Shown here one piece after another: positions 5,744 through 6,821 of a stretch of DNA of 6,821 bases. Position 1 is the stretch's first letter. Each line of letters begins with the position of its first letter. The DNA comes from Lichenicola sp964245345. GTDB lineage: Bacteria > Pseudomonadota > Alphaproteobacteria > Acetobacterales > Acetobacteraceae. The notes under the pieces were generated by a model. The model was not told the origin of the DNA, ran no database searches, and saw nothing but the letters and a program-made list of their open reading frames with translations. The position numbers and the translations under genes were made by a program. The stretch lies in contig CAXTMS010000188.1 in the NCBI GenBank assembly GCA_964245345.1, positions 1 through 6,821 on the forward strand, read 5' to 3'.

Positions 5744-6821
5744 TCCGGCGCGCCAGCAGCTCCATCGGGAACGGCTTGACCAGCACGTGCATGCCGGGCT
5801 CGAGATGGCCGTGGCTCAGCACCGCGTTCTCGGCGTAGCCGGTGATGAACAGCACCTTCAGCTTCGGGCGCAGCACGCGCGCGGCGTCCGCCAGCTGACG
5901 GCCGTTCATGCCGCCGGGCAGCCCGACATCGGTCACCAGCAGGTCGATGTGCCGCGGCGAGCGCAGCACCGCAAGGCCCGCGGCTCCGTCCTCCGCCTCG
6001 GTCGCGGCGTAGCCGAGTTCCTCCAGCACCTCCGTCACCAGCATGCGCACCGTCGGCTCGTCGTCGACCACGAGCACGGTTTCGCCCGGCCGCGCACGCG
6101 GCGCTTCCGTCAGCGCCGCCGGCACGGGTCCGGGCTCTGCCTCGCCCTCGTGCCGCGGCAGGTACAGGCACACGCTGGTGCCGATCCCCGGCGTAGAATG
6201 GATGCGCGCCTGACCGCCGGACTGGCGGGTGAAGCCGTAGATCATGGACAGGCCGAGCCCGGTGCCCTGCCCGATCGGCTTGGTGGTGAAGAACGGGTCG
6301 AACGCCTTGGCGATGACGTCCGGGGTCATGCCGGCGCCGGTGTCGCTGACGCACAGCGACACGTAGGTCCCGGCGGGCAGGTCGCGCTCCTGCGCGCTGC
6401 GCCCGTCCAGCCGCACCTGCCCGGTCTCGACCGTCAGCCGGCCGCCATCGGGCATGGCGTCGCGGGCGTTGATGCACAGGTTGAGCAGCGCGTTCTCCAG
6501 CTGGTTGGGATCAACCAGGATGGCGTCGAGGTCTGGCGGGCCCGCCACCGCCACGGTGATGGACGGTCCCACCGTGCGCCGGATCAGCTCCTCCATGCCG
6601 GCGACCAGCCGGTTCACGTTTGTCGCCTTGGGCTCCAGCGTTTGCCGGCGCGAGAACGCCAGCAGCCGGTGCGTCAGCGCGGCGGCGCGGTCTGCGGCGC
6701 CCTGGGCGGCCTCGATGTAGCGGGGCGCCTGGTCGAACCGTTCCTGCGCCATCCGCGTCCTCAGCAGCTCCAGGCTGCCGGCGATGCCGGTGAGCAGGTT
6801 GTTGAAGTCGTGCGCCAGGCC
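5718..6821 (-). CDS. Hybrid sensor histidine kinase/response regulator, C-terminal part (5' end outside window)
   Basis: The minus-strand frame is open from the right edge (base 6821) to the stop at 5720-5718, giving 367 residues. Residues are counted from the right edge. Seen: the His box LAHDFNNLL at 2-10, with phospho-accepting His4 encoded at 6810-6812; the kinase ATP-binding domain with N box NLCINARDAM at 114-123, G1 DTGAGM at 160-165, F box FDPFFTTK at 174-181 and G2 GTGLGLSM at 186-193; then a receiver domain at about 248-363 with the acidic pair Asp253-Asp254, phosphoacceptor Asp298, Thr327 and Lys349. All key catalytic residues are present. Such proteins autophosphorylate on His and pass phosphate to the attached receiver and often onward to a phosphotransfer protein. 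The sensor region (often PAS-like in this class) lies outside the window, so the signal is unknown. An ATG at 6752 is not the start, because the essential His box is upstream of it. The gene converges on the transporter operon. Confidence 0.93.
   Translation of the reverse strand, partial: GLAHDFNNLLTGIAGSLELLRTRMAQERFDQAPRYIEAAQGAADRAAALTHRLLAFSRRQTLEPKATNVNRLVAGMEELIRRTVGPSITVAVAGPPDLDAILVDPNQLENALLNLCINARDAMPDGGRLTVETGQVRLDGRSAQERDLPAGTYVSLCVSDTGAGMTPDVIAKAFDPFFTTKPIGQGTGLGLSMIYGFTRQSGGQARIHSTPGIGTSVCLYLPRHEGEAEPGPVPAALTEAPRARPGETVLVVDDEPTVRMLVTEVLEELGYAATEAEDGAAGLAVLRSPRHIDLLVTDVGLPGGMNGRQLADAARVLRPKLKVLFITGYAENAVLSHGHLEPGMHVLVKPFPMELLARRIKEVVTSA

Noticed and set aside
5747..5754. Palindrome GGCGCGCC just after the ATPase stop, considered as a terminator stem.
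   Set aside because: It is an 8-base self-complementary word with no loop and no T run, inside the kinase coding sequence; such words are common by chance in GC-rich DNA.
4888..6477. A 529-codon minus-strand frame overlapping the ATPase and the kinase.
   Set aside because: It is out of frame with the kinase, whose motifs all lie in another frame. Composition is Arg/Ala-rich shadow sequence with no domain.
6454..6720. Small plus-strand frame (88 codons) opposite the kinase.
   Set aside because: It lies antisense to the conserved kinase ATP-binding region, with no ribosome binding site or recognisable family.
6750..6752. ATG on the minus strand considered as the kinase start.
   Set aside because: The frame stays open to the window edge and the essential His box with the phosphorylated histidine is encoded upstream of this ATG, so the gene is cut by the window rather than starting here.

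Overview
The window is about 6.8 kb of very GC-rich DNA (roughly 70% by eye). Almost every base is coding, with strong G/C bias at third codon positions, GTG starts and overlapping genes. This fits a high-GC alphaproteobacterium. The family mix (HDFNNLL-type hybrid kinase, Opp/Dpp-type transporter, uracil-DNA-glycosylase-like protein) is compatible with Rhodospirillales/Acetobacteraceae, but there is no rRNA or marker gene to settle the lineage.

Layout: (1) bases 1-423, plus strand, hold the C-terminal 140 residues of a uracil-DNA-glycosylase-family protein cut by the left edge. (2) Bases 433-5743, plus strand, hold a complete Opp/Dpp-type ABC transporter operon: periplasmic substrate-binding protein (433-2103), DppB-type permease (2087-3040), DppC-type permease (3033-3899), and one ATPase polypeptide carrying both nucleotide-binding domains (3896-5743). 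All three junctions overlap, by 17, 8 and 4 bp, which indicates co-transcription and translational coupling. (3) Bases 5718-6821, minus strand, hold the C-terminal 367 residues of a hybrid histidine kinase (phospho-accepting His box, ATPase domain, receiver domain) cut by the right edge. It converges on the transporter operon, and the two coding regions overlap by 26 bp tail to tail.

The four transporter genes would make a self-contained importer: a secreted binding protein delivers a ligand, probably a peptide or other small solute, to a heterodimeric membrane pore driven by the two-domain ATPase. The ligand cannot be read from the sequence. The glycosylase-like gene has no evident functional link although it ends only 9 bp before the binding-protein gene. 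The kinase is on the other strand and nothing here shows that it controls the transporter.

The only non-coding stretch is the 9-bp gap at 424-432. I see no RNA gene, mobile element, CRISPR array, attachment site, convincing promoter or terminator. The window is essentially ordinary. The points worth a second look are the fused ATPase with an Fe-S-type cysteine motif in only one half, the convergent gene overlap, and the isolated N-/C-terminal cysteine pair in the binding protein.
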